NCBI RefSeq assembly: GCF_036227225.1
Contig: NZ_CP109444.1
Location: 8,041,501-8,105,500, forward strand
Origin: Streptomyces sp. NBC_01478
Lineage (GTDB): Bacteria > Actinomycetota > Actinomycetes > Streptomycetales > Streptomycetaceae
DNA: 64,000 bases
Reading direction: 5' to 3'
Position numbers and translations under genes: made by a program. Positions 44,345 to 53,334 of this stretch are shown here, in pieces (position 1 is the first letter of the stretch; each line of letters opens with the position of its first letter). The notes under the pieces are model-generated. The model made no database searches, was not told the origin of the DNA, and worked only from the letters and a program-made list of their open reading frames with translations.

Positions 44345-45529
44345 CTACAGCCGTGCCGCCTTCAACGCCATGTGCAGCAGCAGCCGGTCCTCACCGTCGT
44401 CCAGGTCCAGCCCCGTCAACTGCTCCACCCGCGACAGGCGGTAGTAGAGCGTCTGCCGGTGGATCCCCAACTCGGCCGCCGTACGCCCCGCTTGGCCCGC
44501 GCAGTCGAGGTACACCTCGGCGGTGCGGGCGAGTTCGTGGTGGGCGGGGGCGAGGAGGGGCGCTACGGCCGGGTCGTGCGGGGACTCCGGGGAGAGGGAT
44601 GTCAGCAGACGGTACGGGCCGATGTGGGACCAGTCGGCGACGGGGGCGAAGCGGGGTTCCGCGAGGGCGGCGCGGGCTGCCGCCGTCGCCTCCTGCCAGG
44701 CGGTGCCGAGGTCGGTGAGGCCGACGCGGGGGCGGCCGATGCCCGCCGCGCGGTGGGCGCCGGGCGGGCCGTCCTTCAGCAGCCGGGCGGCGGCCGCCTC
44801 CGCCGAACTCCCCGCGTCCGTCGACCGCAGCCGTACCAGCACCGCCAGGCAGTGCTGCTCCGTCGCGCCCCACGGCACCGTGCACAGTGCCGTCGCGTGC
44901 GGGACCGTACGGGCCGACGGGGCGTCGTCCGGGTCGGCGGTCGACGGCCAGGGGGCCACGCAGACCACCGTGTGCGGGCCCTCGCCGCGCGGGCCCAGCG
45001 CCGTACGCAGCGCCGCCACCGCCATGTCCCGCTGCCAGCCGCGCTCGGCGGTGAGGACCGCGCGGAGTTCGCGGGTGAGGTCGGCGCCCGCCTGTGCCTC
45101 GTCCGCGAGGAGCGCGCCGATCCGGTCCGCGACCCGCATCGCCGCCGCGAGCCGCGCTTCGCCGGGGCCGGGATCGTCGTCGTCCAGGAGCCAGACGTAG
45201 CCGAGGACGACACCCCGATGGCGTACGGGGAGGCAGATGCGGCCGCGATAGACGCCCGCCTCGGGGGTGGGCGGAATCCGGACCGGACCGGTCGCCCGGG
45301 TGATGCCGAAGCCCTCGAACCAGGTGCGGATCGCCGCCGTGGAGCGCCGGGTCAGGATCGAGCGGGTGCGGACCGGGTCCAGCGCGGACGGGTCCAGGTC
45401 GCCCTCACCGTCGTAGGCCCCGAAGGCGATCAGCTCGAAGTCGCGGTTCTCCAGGGTCGCCGGGGCGCCGAGGAGTTCCGAGATCTCGTCGACCAGTTCC
45501 TGGTAGTCGCCGGTGGAATCGGTTGTCAC
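44345..45529 (-). CDS. PucR family regulator, probably of proline utilisation
   Basis: A 394-residue regulator with a GAF-like N-terminal half and a C-terminal PucR helix-turn-helix ([27 protein letters not shown]). I chose GTG 45529 ([11 protein letters not shown]) given GGGAGA upstream; ATG 45547 is in frame. It is divergent from proline dehydrogenase and P5C dehydrogenase genes, the arrangement of PruR-type activators. A 19-bp palindrome lies in the shared region at 45565. Confidence 0.85.
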   Translation of the reverse strand: MTTDSTGDYQELVDEISELLGAPATLENRDFELIAFGAYDGEGDLDPSALDPVRTRSILTRRSTAAIRTWFEGFGITRATGPVRIPPTPEAGVYRGRICLPVRHRGVVLGYVWLLDDDDPGPGEARLAAAMRVADRIGALLADEAQAGADLTRELRAVLTAERGWQRDMAVAALRTALGPRGEGPHTVVCVAPWPSTADPDDAPSARTVPHATALCTVPWGATEQHCLAVLVRLRSTDAGSSAEAAAARLLKDGPPGAHRAAGIGRPRVGLTDLGTAWQEATAAARAALAEPRFAPVADWSHIGPYRLLTSLSPESPHDPAVAPLLAPAHHELARTAEVYLDCAGQAGRTAAELGIHRQTLYYRLSRVEQLTGLDLDDGEDRLLLHMALKAARL

Positions 45530-45564
45530 CCGGGCATTCTCCCGCATTCTCGCGGTGCCTTCAT

Positions 45565-45583
45565 ACAGATGTCTGAGATCTGT
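45565..45583. promoter_or_regulatory. Palindrome ACAGAT-N7-ATCTGT, candidate PucR operator
   Basis: Perfect 6-bp arms separated by GTCTGAG in the control region between the PucR gene and the proline dehydrogenase gene. Its centre is 45 bp from the regulator start and 103 bp from the dehydrogenase start. Candidate activator site only. Confidence 0.4.
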
Positions 45584-45676
45584 TGCGCGGATGCGTGGCA
45601 GTTGTCGATGGTCGACGATCGGAGAGATCCCTAGGTTTCACGGTGGTCCTGTCTGCTGGTTCTGTGGAGGTGCCCC

Positions 45677-46603
45677 GTGCTGGGTCCCGTGATTCTCGCC
45701 GCCTCGCGCAGCGATCGGATGCGTCGGCTGATCTCGGCGGCGCCGGTGACCAAGCAGGTCGTCGACCGCTTCATCCCCGGTGAGACCGTCGACGAGGTCG
45801 TGCCGATCGTCCAGGACCTCACCGCCAAGGGCCTGGAGCTGACGATGGACGTCGTCGGCGAGGACATCACCACCCCCGAGCAGGCCGCCGCCGCCCGCGA
45901 CGCCTATCTGACGCTCGTCGAGCGGCTCAAGGACCTCGAACTGGGTACCCGGGCCGAGATGTCCATCAAGCTGTCCATGTTCGGGCAGGCGCTGGAGGGC
46001 GGCCACGAGCTCGCCCTCGCCAACGTCCGGCCGGTCGTCGAGGCCGCCGCCGCCATCGGTACGACCGTCACGCTCGACGCCGAGGACCACACCACCCTCG
46101 ACTCGATGTTCGCGATCCACGAGGAGCTGCGGAAGGACTTCCCGGGGACCGGCTGCGTCATCCAGGCCTACCTCTTCCGCACCGAGTCCGACGCCCGCCG
46201 CCTCGCCGAGGCCGGCAGCCGCGTCCGGCTCGTGAAGGGCGCGTACAAGGAGCCCGCCGAGGTCGCGTACCAGCAGAAACACGAGATCGACAAGGCGTAC
46301 GTCAGGATTCTGCGGATCCTGATGGAGGGTTCCGGCTACCCGATGGTCGGGTCCCACGACCCGCGCCTCATCTCCATCGCGCAGGAACTGGCCCGGCGCG
46401 CCGGACGCAAGCTCGACGAGTACGAGTTCCAGATGCTGTACGGGATCAGGAGCGAGGAGCATCTGCGCCTCGCCGCCGAGGGCCACCGCATGCGCGTGTA
46501 CACGGCGTACGGCACGGACTGGTACGGCTACTTCATGCGGCGCCTTGCCGAGAAGCCGGCCAACCTCCTCTTCTTCGCACGATCCACCCTTACCAAGGGC
46601 TGA
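45677..46603 (+). CDS. Proline dehydrogenase
   Basis: A 308-residue FAD-dependent monofunctional proline dehydrogenase, oxidising proline to pyrroline-5-carboxylate at the membrane. The barrel signatures are E-M-S-I-K-L-S-M-F, T-L-D-A-E-D-H-T, C-V-I-Q-A-Y-L-F-R-T-x-x-D, R-L-V-K-G-A-Y-K-E-P, and the closing Y-T-A-Y-G-T-D-W-Y-G-Y-F-M-R-R-L-A-E-K-P-A-N with the conserved R-R. Start is GTG 45677, GGAGG upstream. It is followed 37 bp later by pruA, giving a full proline to glutamate pathway. Confidence 0.94.
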   Translation: MLGPVILAASRSDRMRRLISAAPVTKQVVDRFIPGETVDEVVPIVQDLTAKGLELTMDVVGEDITTPEQAAAARDAYLTLVERLKDLELGTRAEMSIKLSMFGQALEGGHELALANVRPVVEAAAAIGTTVTLDAEDHTTLDSMFAIHEELRKDFPGTGCVIQAYLFRTESDARRLAEAGSRVRLVKGAYKEPAEVAYQQKHEIDKAYVRILRILMEGSGYPMVGSHDPRLISIAQELARRAGRKLDEYEFQMLYGIRSEEHLRLAAEGHRMRVYTAYGTDWYGYFMRRLAEKPANLLFFARSTLTKG

Positions 46604-46640
46604 CCGAACACCCGCTCACGTACAAGGAGTTACGGATCTC

Positions 46641-48272
46641 ATGGACGCTGTGACCCAGGTCCCCACCCCCGTCAACGAGCCGGTGCACGGCTACGCGCCC
46701 GGCTCTCCCGAGCGCGCCCGCCTTGAGGTCAAGCTCAAGGAGCTGGCCGAGAACCCGATCGACCTGCCGATGACCATCGGCGGCGAGCGGCGGATGGGCG
46801 GCGGCGAGCGCGTCGACGTCGTACAGCCGCACAACCACAAGGCGCGGCTGGGCACGTACGCCAACGCCACCCAGGACGACGCCCAGGACGCGATCGACGC
46901 GGCCCTCGCCGCCGCGCCCGCCTGGCGCGCGATGTCCTTCGACGACCGCGCCGCGATCATCCTGCGCGCCGCCGAACTGCTCTCCGGTCCCTGGCGCGAG
47001 ACCCTCGCGGCCTCCACCATGCTCGGTCAGTCCAAGACCGCCCAGCAGGCCGAGATCGACTGTCCCTGCGAGCTCGTCGACTTCTGGCGCTTCAACGTCA
47101 AGTACGCCCGCGACCTGCTCGCCGAGCAGCCCCCGGCGAACTCCCCGGGCGTCTGGAACCGCCTCGACCACCGCCCGCTCGAGGGCTTCGTCTACGCGAT
47201 CACGCCGTTCAACTTCACGGCGATCGCGGGCAACCTGCCGACGGCGCCCGCGCTGATGGGCAATGTGGTGGTCTGGAAGCCGTCGCCGACCCAGACCCAC
47301 TCCGCCGTCCTGCTCATGCGGTTGCTGGAGGAGGCGGGTCTCCCCAAGGGCGTCATCAACCTCGTCACCGGCGACGGCATCGAGGTGTCGAAGGTGGCTC
47401 TTGAGCACCGCGACCTGGCCGCGATCCACTTCACCGGGTCCACCAAGACCTTCCAGTACCTGTGGAAGACGGTCGGCACCAACATCGAGAAGTACCGCAC
47501 CTATCCGCGTCTGGTCGGCGAGACCGGCGGCAAGGACTTCGTCGTCGCCCACCCGAGCGCGGACCGCGCCGTGCTGAAGACCGCGTTGACCCGGGGCGCC
47601 TTCGAGTACCAGGGCCAGAAGTGCTCCGCGACCTCCCGGGCGTACATCCCGGCGTCGATCTGGAACTCCGGTTTCAAGGAGGAATTCGCCGCCGAAGTCG
47701 ACTACTTGACGATGGGTGACGTCACCGACCTCGCCAACTTCGTCGGCGCGGTGATCGACGAGCGCGCCTTCGCCAAGAACAAGGCGGCCATCGACCGCGC
47801 GAAGGCCGACCCCAACTGCACGATCGTCGCGGGCGGTTCGTACGACGACTCGGTCGGCTACTTCGTCCGCCCGACGGTCGTCGAGTGCAGCGACCCGGCC
47901 AACGAGGTGTTCACCACGGAGTACTTCGGCCCGTTCCTCGCCGTGCACGTCTACGAGGACGACGCCTACGACGAGATGCTGACCCAGATGGAGTCGGTCT
48001 CCGACTACGCGCTGACGGGCTCGGTCATCGCGGGCGACCGCGCGGCGGCGGCGTACACGATGGAGAAGCTCCGCTACGCGGCCGGCAACTTCTACATCAA
48101 CGACAAGTCCACCGGCGCGGTCGTCGGCCAACAGCCCTTCGGCGGCGGCCGCTCCTCCGGCACCAACGACAAGGCCGGCGCCCCGCAGAACCTGACCCGC
48201 TGGACCCTGACCCGCGCCATCAAGGAGACCCTGGTGGCACCGACGGACTACACGTACCCGCACATGGGCTGA
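46641..48272 (+). CDS. pruA: L-glutamate gamma-semialdehyde (P5C) dehydrogenase
   Basis: A 543-residue aldehyde dehydrogenase of the PruA type that turns glutamate semialdehyde into glutamate with NAD+. Visible are I-T-P-F-N-F-T-A-I-A-G-N, the NAD motif F-T-G-S-T-K-T-F, the catalytic Glu in L-V-G-E-T-G-G-K and the catalytic Cys in Y-Q-G-Q-K-C-S-A-T-S-R. Start ATG 46641 after AAGGAG. Co-transcribed with proline dehydrogenase; both are probably activated by the adjacent PucR protein when proline is present. Confidence 0.95.
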   Translation: MDAVTQVPTPVNEPVHGYAPGSPERARLEVKLKELAENPIDLPMTIGGERRMGGGERVDVVQPHNHKARLGTYANATQDDAQDAIDAALAAAPAWRAMSFDDRAAIILRAAELLSGPWRETLAASTMLGQSKTAQQAEIDCPCELVDFWRFNVKYARDLLAEQPPANSPGVWNRLDHRPLEGFVYAITPFNFTAIAGNLPTAPALMGNVVVWKPSPTQTHSAVLLMRLLEEAGLPKGVINLVTGDGIEVSKVALEHRDLAAIHFTGSTKTFQYLWKTVGTNIEKYRTYPRLVGETGGKDFVVAHPSADRAVLKTALTRGAFEYQGQKCSATSRAYIPASIWNSGFKEEFAAEVDYLTMGDVTDLANFVGAVIDERAFAKNKAAIDRAKADPNCTIVAGGSYDDSVGYFVRPTVVECSDPANEVFTTEYFGPFLAVHVYEDDAYDEMLTQMESVSDYALTGSVIAGDRAAAAYTMEKLRYAAGNFYINDKSTGAVVGQQPFGGGRSSGTNDKAGAPQNLTRWTLTRAIKETLVAPTDYTYPHMG

Positions 48273-48311
48273 CACCCACACAGGGTGCCCGCAGCGGGCA
48301 GACTCCCCGTC

Positions 48312-49175
48312 ATGACCCCAACCCCTATGCGGAACACGGCGGTTACGGCGGACGACGGAGTACGGCTGTGGGCCTCCAGGTCCGGCCGTGGCACACCCGG
48401 CACCACACCCCTGGTGCTGTGCCACGGCGGACCCGGACTGTGGGACATGTTCGAGGACGTGGCCGGGATGCTCGACTCCCGTGCCCCGGTGGTCCGTTGG
48501 GACCAGCGCGGGGGCGGCCGGTCCGAACCGTGCGCGGGCCCATGGACCACCGAACGGTTCGTGGCCGATCTCGACGCCGTACGACGGCACTTCGCGCTGG
48601 AGCGGATCGTGCTGCTCGGCCACTCCTGGGGCGCGTCGCTCGCCCTGAGCTACGCCCTCGCCCACCCGGACCGGGTCGCCGCCCTCGTCTACGTCAGCGG
48701 CACCGGTATCGGTCCGAACGCCGACTGGCACGGCGCCTTCGAGGAGAACTCCCTGGCCCGCCTCGGCGAGGACCCCCAACGGCTCGCCCGCTGGCGGGAG
48801 TTGCCCGGCGAGAGCCGTGAACGGGCGGTGCTCCAGTGGTCCGTCGAGTTCGTGAACCGCAACCGGGCGATCGAGCACGCCGAGCGGATGGCCGACCCCT
48901 GGTTCCCCATCAACTTCCCCTGCAACAAAGCCCTGAACGCCGAAGCGAAGCACACCGCCGGCACCTCCGCCCTGTACGCCGCCTGTCAGGCCCTCGATCT
49001 GCCGGTGCTCATCGTGGACGGGGAGCGGGACATCCGGCCCCGGTCCGCCGTCGACTCGTTGGAGCGGGCGCTGCCCCAGGTGCGCCGGGTGACTCTGCCG
49101 GACGCCGGGCATCTGCCGTGGGTCGAGGACCCGCACGGATTTCGCGATGCGGTGATCACGGCGATGCACTCATGA
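48312..49175 (+). CDS. Alpha/beta hydrolase, proline iminopeptidase-like
   Basis: A 287-residue alpha/beta hydrolase of the S33 (prolyl aminopeptidase) group. The oxyanion-hole segment is L-C-H-G-G-P-G-L-W-D, followed by W-D-Q-R-G-G-G-R-S, the nucleophile elbow G-H-S-W-G-A-S (Ser catalytic), an Asp in V-D-G-E-R-D and His in D-A-G-H-L-P-W. Start ATG 48312 has no clear ribosome site; ATG 48327 is an alternative. Location after the proline genes would suit a peptidase releasing N-terminal proline, but that is inference. Its stop lies in the first of a set of 17-bp repeats. Confidence 0.85.
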   Translation: MTPTPMRNTAVTADDGVRLWASRSGRGTPGTTPLVLCHGGPGLWDMFEDVAGMLDSRAPVVRWDQRGGGRSEPCAGPWTTERFVADLDAVRRHFALERIVLLGHSWGASLALSYALAHPDRVAALVYVSGTGIGPNADWHGAFEENSLARLGEDPQRLARWRELPGESRERAVLQWSVEFVNRNRAIEHAERMADPWFPINFPCNKALNAEAKHTAGTSALYAACQALDLPVLIVDGERDIRPRSAVDSLERALPQVRRVTLPDAGHLPWVEDPHGFRDAVITAMHS

Positions 49176-49242
49176 CGGCGATGCACTCATGACCACTCTG
49201 CGGCGATGACGGCGATGCGGTCATGACAACTCTGTGGTGATG
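49158..49242. repeat. 17-bp tandem repeat, five units in an A-A-B-A-B order
   Basis: Units A (ACGGCGATGCACTCATG) at 49158, 49175 and, with two changes, 49209; units B (ACCACTCTGCGGCGATG and ACAACTCTGTGGTGATG) at 49192 and 49226. All are exactly 17 bp. The array starts inside the hydrolase gene and ends 40 bp before the acetyltransferase. Confidence 0.75.
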
Positions 49243-49281
49243 ACGGCCACGCCGTGAGCCCCCGTCTCCGATACTGACCCC

Positions 49282-49821
49282 GTGACCATCCGTATGCGCA
49301 CCGCCCACACGGCCGACCTCACCCCGGCCGACCTCCGCGCCGCCCGCGCGCTGCTGGACGCCGCCTTCGCCGGTGACCTCACCGACCAGGACTTCGAGCA
49401 CGGCCTCGGCGGCGTGCACGCCCTGCTCGCCGACGAGGACGGGCTCGTCGCGCACGGGTCGGTGGTCATGCGGCGGGTGCGGTACCGGGGGCGTTGGCTG
49501 CGGGTCGGATACGTCGAGGGGGTAGGGGTGCGGCCCGACGCCCGGCGCAAAGGGTACGGGGGGCTCGTCATGGCCGAGTTGGAGCGGATCGTCGATCACG
49601 CCTACGACGTCGGGCTGCTCGGTGCCAGTGACGACGGGGCCCGGCTCTACACCGCACGCGGCTGGCGGCTGTGGGGCGGCAAGATCTCCGCGCTCGGGCC
49701 GGACGGCATCGTCCATCTGCCCGAGGAGGAGGACAGCACGTATGTCCGTCCCGCGCTCGCCGGCCCCCTCGACCTCGGCAGCGATCTTCTCTTCGACTGG
49801 CGTGACGGCGATGTGCTCTGA
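49282..49821 (+). CDS. GNAT acetyltransferase resembling aminoglycoside 2'-N-acetyltransferase AAC(2')-I
   Basis: A 179-residue acetyltransferase whose whole length follows the chromosomal mycobacterial AAC(2')-Ic pattern as I remember it: A-F-A-G-D-L-T-D-Q-D-F-E-H-G-L-G-G-x-H-A-L, V-A-H-G-S-V-V-M-R-R-x-x-Y-R-G, R-V-G-Y-V-E-G-V-G-V-R, R-L-Y-T-A-R-G-W and a C-terminal D-W-R-x-G-D-V. The acetyl-CoA loop is R-R-K-G-Y-G-G. It starts at GTG 49282. Drug acetylation is plausible, but these enzymes may have a native role in cell-wall or mycothiol chemistry. Resistance is not proven by sequence. Confidence 0.82.
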   Translation: MTIRMRTAHTADLTPADLRAARALLDAAFAGDLTDQDFEHGLGGVHALLADEDGLVAHGSVVMRRVRYRGRWLRVGYVEGVGVRPDARRKGYGGLVMAELERIVDHAYDVGLLGASDDGARLYTARGWRLWGGKISALGPDGIVHLPEEEDSTYVRPALAGPLDLGSDLLFDWRDGDVL

Positions 49822-49884
49822 CCGCCGGTAGACGTCGGTAAGAGAAACCCCAGGTCAGGCGCCTGTGACTCGTTTCACCGTCTC

Positions 49885-49905
49885 AGATAGTAGGAAGTCC
49901 GAGTA
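49885..49905. promoter_or_regulatory. Candidate operator around TAGGAAGTCCGA
   Basis: ATAGTAGGAAGTCCGAGTAA holds an imperfect palindrome (A-G-T-A-G-G-A AG T-C-C-G-A-G-T) of the kind bound by GntR-type regulators. It lies about 195 bp upstream of the 43-aa gene and no local GntR gene exists. Low confidence. Confidence 0.25.
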
Positions 49906-50092
49906 ATTGTGGAGACAGATGCACGGTCCTGTCCTAGCTTTGTAGGAGCCGAACGTCTCGCTAGACCAAGCGAATGGCGGTCGTGAGCCGGACACCGTGC
50001 AGGCAACCCCTGTGGTCCGTTGCTCCCCGCCCCCTACGGCGTCTCGCAACTCCCCTCCGTACTCCAGGAATTGTCGAAGGAGTCGATTCTCC

Positions 50093-50224
50093 ATGGCCGA
50101 GACGACCGCCCGCCGCCGAGTCCGCCACGTGCCCCGCACGAGCGAGTCCGAGCGCAAGAACGCCGCCGCCGCCCTCCAGCGCGCCCTCGACCGCCGGGAC
50201 AACGGCGGCGAGACCGGCCACTGA
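50093..50224 (+). CDS. Conserved 43-aa basic protein
   Basis: A 43-residue protein starting at ATG 50093 (MAETTARRRVRHVPRTSESE) after GAAGGAG. It is basic at the N-terminus, then an Ala-rich helix (R-K-N-A-A-A-A-L-Q-R-A-L-D-R-R-D-N). A 270-bp leader with no other gene lies ahead. I recall this small protein next to the metallophosphoesterase and leuB in other Streptomyces. Function unknown. Confidence 0.65.
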   Translation: MAETTARRRVRHVPRTSESERKNAAAALQRALDRRDNGGETGH

Positions 50225-50282
50225 GCCGCAGTAACACCACCCATCAGCCGGGAGCCGCGCCCGCACGGGGTGCGGCGCGGTC

Positions 50283-51884
50283 TCAGTGACCGCGCCGCAC
50301 CTCGAAGTGGTCGATGCGCTTGCCGTCCCCGTCCAGGGCCGACACCTTGAGCCGGGGCGTGCTGCCGCTCTCCGCCTCCACCGAGAGGAGGGAGAAGCCC
50401 CGGTAGCGCACCCGCGACCACTCCACCGTCTCCGCCTGCGTGTGCTGGCCTTTCATCCACTGCGCGGTGTCGACCGTCCCGTGCCGTGTGACGTGGCCCT
50501 CGTAGCTCTCCTTGACGCCCGCCGGGAAGCCGTACAGGTCCCGGCCGCCGCCGCCCGCCGTGACGTAGACGATCCCGTCCTTCGTCGGATCGGTGGACGC
50601 GCCGACGGGTACCGCCCGGCCGACCGCGCCGTTCTTGATCGCGTCGGTCCGCTCGTAGACGTGGTTGTGCCCGTTGATCACCAGGTCCACCTGGTGCTTC
50701 TCGAACAGCGGCAGCCACTCGCTCCGTACCCCGCCGTCCGAGGCGTGCGCGGAGGTCGAGTAGGCGCAGTGGTGGAAGAAGACCACGAGGAAGTCGACCC
50801 CCTTGGTCGCCCGCAACTCGCGCAGCCGGCCGTCCAGCCACGTCGTCTGCTTCCCGCCGGTGTAGCCGAGATTGGCGGTGATCTCGTACGACACGTCGTT
50901 CGCGTCCAGCGCCACGACGCCGACGTTGCCGTAGACGAAGGAGTACACGCCCGGCGCGTGCGACGGGTCGAAGCCGTTCTCCGGGAGGGACCAGCGGGCG
51001 AGCTGGCCGCCGTAGCCGTCGGGGGAGTACCAGGCCTCCATGTCGTGGTTGCCGGTGGTCACCATCCACGGGACGGTCCGGGAGACACCCTCGTTCTGCT
51101 TGAGGAACAGGTCCCAGTACGTCGGGTCGTAGCCGTCGGTCTTCTTGCCCTGCCCGTTGGTGTCGGCGTAGCAGATGTCGCCGGCGTGCAGATGGAAGGC
51201 GGGGTTCTCGCGCAGGATCACATGGTCGTTGGCGGCGGCCGCGTTGCTCACGCCCTGGTCGCCGAAGGCCGTGAACACGAACCGCTCCGGGCTCGCCGGC
51301 GCTGTACGGAAGGAGCCGATCGTCGAGCGGTGGGCGGGGGCGGCCGGGTCGAAGCCCTCGTGGCCGACGCCGTAGTAGTACGTCGTGCCGGGGCGGAGGC
51401 CGTTCAGGGCCGCGTGGACGTAGTACTGCTCGACCGCGGGGCGGACGCCGGTCAGGCCGGGGGTGTGCAGATCGCGTACCTCGGCGGTGATCCTGCGGTC
51501 GAGGTCGTCGGGCTTCAACCCCACGCGCACGTAAGGCTTTTTGACCGCGAACGGCACCTGCCAGGAGACCCGCAGCTCCGTCTTCGGGTCGGCGCCGAAG
51601 GCGAGATGGCGGCCGAAGGGGGTGACGACGGCGCCGGGCACCTTCGACGTGGCGGGGGAGGGCGCGGCTGCCGCCTTGCCGTCGGTGCTCGCCTTGCCGG
51701 CGCACCCCGCCAGCAATCCGGCCGTCGCCACCGCGCCCGCCGTCACCAGCGTGCGGCGCCGGGTCAGCTTCGTGCGCAGGTACTCGTACTGCTCGGCCAT
51801 GCTCATCCGGACCGCGAGGTGTTCCGGGACGCCGACGTCGGGTACGGGGGGTTCGGGGGGTGTCCCCCCGATAAGCACTGTCAT
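50283..51884 (-). CDS. Purple acid phosphatase-like metallophosphoesterase, Tat-type lipoprotein
   Basis: A 533-residue exported phosphatase. The signal has twin arginines (T-R-R-R-T-L-V-T) and a lipobox L-L-A-G-C, so Tat export and lipidation are likely. A fibronectin-like N-terminal domain is followed by the metallophosphatase motifs F-G-D-Q-G, A-G-D-I-C-Y-A-D, T-G-N-H-D, F-F-H-H and N-G-H-N-H-V-Y-E-R-T. The Tyr in G-D-x-x-Y fits the purple acid phosphatase class (Fe/Mn or Fe/Zn). It starts at ATG 51884 with GGGGAG upstream, and its first 35 residues precede the RRR signal. Substrate is a phosphate ester outside the cell. Confidence 0.9.
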   Translation of the reverse strand: MTVLIGGTPPEPPVPDVGVPEHLAVRMSMAEQYEYLRTKLTRRRTLVTAGAVATAGLLAGCAGKASTDGKAAAAPSPATSKVPGAVVTPFGRHLAFGADPKTELRVSWQVPFAVKKPYVRVGLKPDDLDRRITAEVRDLHTPGLTGVRPAVEQYYVHAALNGLRPGTTYYYGVGHEGFDPAAPAHRSTIGSFRTAPASPERFVFTAFGDQGVSNAAAANDHVILRENPAFHLHAGDICYADTNGQGKKTDGYDPTYWDLFLKQNEGVSRTVPWMVTTGNHDMEAWYSPDGYGGQLARWSLPENGFDPSHAPGVYSFVYGNVGVVALDANDVSYEITANLGYTGGKQTTWLDGRLRELRATKGVDFLVVFFHHCAYSTSAHASDGGVRSEWLPLFEKHQVDLVINGHNHVYERTDAIKNGAVGRAVPVGASTDPTKDGIVYVTAGGGGRDLYGFPAGVKESYEGHVTRHGTVDTAQWMKGQHTQAETVEWSRVRYRGFSLLSVEAESGSTPRLKVSALDGDGKRIDHFEVRRGH

Positions 51885-52026
51885 GTCGATGAAACTCCCC
51901 TAGAACTCCAACACCCTCCCGGCAATGGGGTGAACTCCGGTCGAACGGCCGACACCGTACCCCGAGGCCCGTCCGCATCATGGACACCCGGTGTCATCCC
52001 ATGGGACGCGGAGTACGGTGTCGGGC

Positions 52027-53070
52027 ATGTCTCGCAGCATCGATCTCGCAGTGATCCCCGGTGACGGCATCGGTCAGGAAGTCGTGGCCGAAGGTCTGAA
52101 AGTCCTCTCCGCCGTCCTTCCGCAGGACGTGAAGCTGGAGACCAAGGAGTTCGACTTCGGCGCCCGGCGCTACCACGCCACCGGTGAGACCCTCACCGAC
52201 GCCGACCTGGCCGCGCTGAAGCCGCACGACGCGATCCTGCTGGGCGCGATCGGTGACCCCTCGGTCCCGTCCGGTGTCCTGGAGCGGGGTTTCCTGCTCA
52301 AGCTGCGCTTCGCCTTCGACCACCACGTGAACCTGCGGCCGAGCAAGCTGCTCCCGGGAGTGGCGACCCCGCTCGCCGGTGAGCCGGAGATCGACTTCGT
52401 CGTGGTCCGTGAGGGCACCGAGGGCCCGTACACCGGCAACGGCGGCACCATCCGCAAGGGTACCGAGCACGAGGTCGCCACCGAGGTTTCCGTCAACACG
52501 GCCTTCGGTGTCGAGCGCGTCGTCCGTGACGCCTTCGCCCGCGCCCAGGCCCGCCCCCGCAAGAAGCTCACGCTGGTCCACAAGAACAATGTGCTGACCT
52601 TCGCGGGCCACCTGTGGACGAACGTCTTCAACAAGGTCGCGGCCGAGTTCCCCGAGGTCACCACCGACTACATCCACGTCGACGCGGCGACGATCTACCT
52701 CGTCACCGACCCGGCCCGCTTCGACGTGATCGTCACCGACAACCTCTTCGGCGACATCATCACCGACCTCGCCGCGGCCGTCTCCGGCGGCATCGGCGTC
52801 GCCGCGAGCGGGAACATCAACCCGTCCGGCGAGTTCCCCTCGATGTTCGAGCCCGTGCACGGCTCGGCCCCGGACATCGCGGGCCAGGGCAAGGCCGACC
52901 CCACCGCCACGGTCCTGTCCGTCGCCCTCCTGCTGCGCCACCTCGGCTACGAGTCCGAGGCCGTCCGCATCGAGGACGCGGTCTCCGCCGACCTCGCGGA
53001 CCGCACCGGCAAGCCCGCCCGCAGCACCACGGAGATCGGCGACGCGCTCGCCGTACGAGTAGCCGGCTGA
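52027..53070 (+). CDS. leuB: 3-isopropylmalate dehydrogenase
   Basis: A 347-residue decarboxylating dehydrogenase of leucine synthesis. It opens with [10 protein letters not shown], has the substrate Arg cluster in [24 protein letters not shown], the metal Asp residues in [12 protein letters not shown] and the NAD pattern [10 protein letters not shown]. It is the actinobacterial form. ATG 52027 has only a weak ribosome site, so a very short leader is possible. It is followed by a terminator. Confidence 0.95.
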   Translation: MSRSIDLAVIPGDGIGQEVVAEGLKVLSAVLPQDVKLETKEFDFGARRYHATGETLTDADLAALKPHDAILLGAIGDPSVPSGVLERGFLLKLRFAFDHHVNLRPSKLLPGVATPLAGEPEIDFVVVREGTEGPYTGNGGTIRKGTEHEVATEVSVNTAFGVERVVRDAFARAQARPRKKLTLVHKNNVLTFAGHLWTNVFNKVAAEFPEVTTDYIHVDAATIYLVTDPARFDVIVTDNLFGDIITDLAAAVSGGIGVAASGNINPSGEFPSMFEPVHGSAPDIAGQGKADPTATVLSVALLLRHLGYESEAVRIEDAVSADLADRTGKPARSTTEIGDALAVRVAG

Positions 53071-53108
53071 CCCCGCGCGCACTCGAAGAACTCACGCAGT
53101 ATTTCGAA

Positions 53109-53142
53109 GCCGCCGGGTCGCAACCGCACCCGGCGGCTTTTC
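53109..53142 (+). terminator. leuB terminator
   Basis: GCCGCCGGGT (53109-53118) pairs with ACCCGGCGGC (53128-53137) and is followed by TTTTCTT. It is 38 bp after leuB, so ilvE 193 bp further on must have its own promoter. I found no branched-chain leader peptide before it. Confidence 0.75.
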
Positions 53143-53334
53143 TTACGTCCCCGCCGGGTGCCACCATCATCCCCTGGGTCGCATTCACGCCGTTTTCGTC
53201 CACGGTCCACCACGCGCGATAATCGAACGCGGAGCCGCGGAATGAGGCAATGCTCGGACGTCCTAACACTGGCCACTGGCAGTCGAGGGCGTGAGCGCGG
53301 CCCGTCACACACAACCGGTGAAGGACAACCACTG

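Noticed and set aside
49855..51987. 710-codon minus-strand frame over the phosphatase gene
   Set aside because: Same strand but wrong frame relative to the phosphatase, whose motifs and signal peptide are all in the other frame.
53071..53334. Attenuator for ilvE
   Set aside because: A hairpin with T-run exists but is only 38 bp after leuB, and no short frame with branched-chain codons precedes it; it is a plain terminator.
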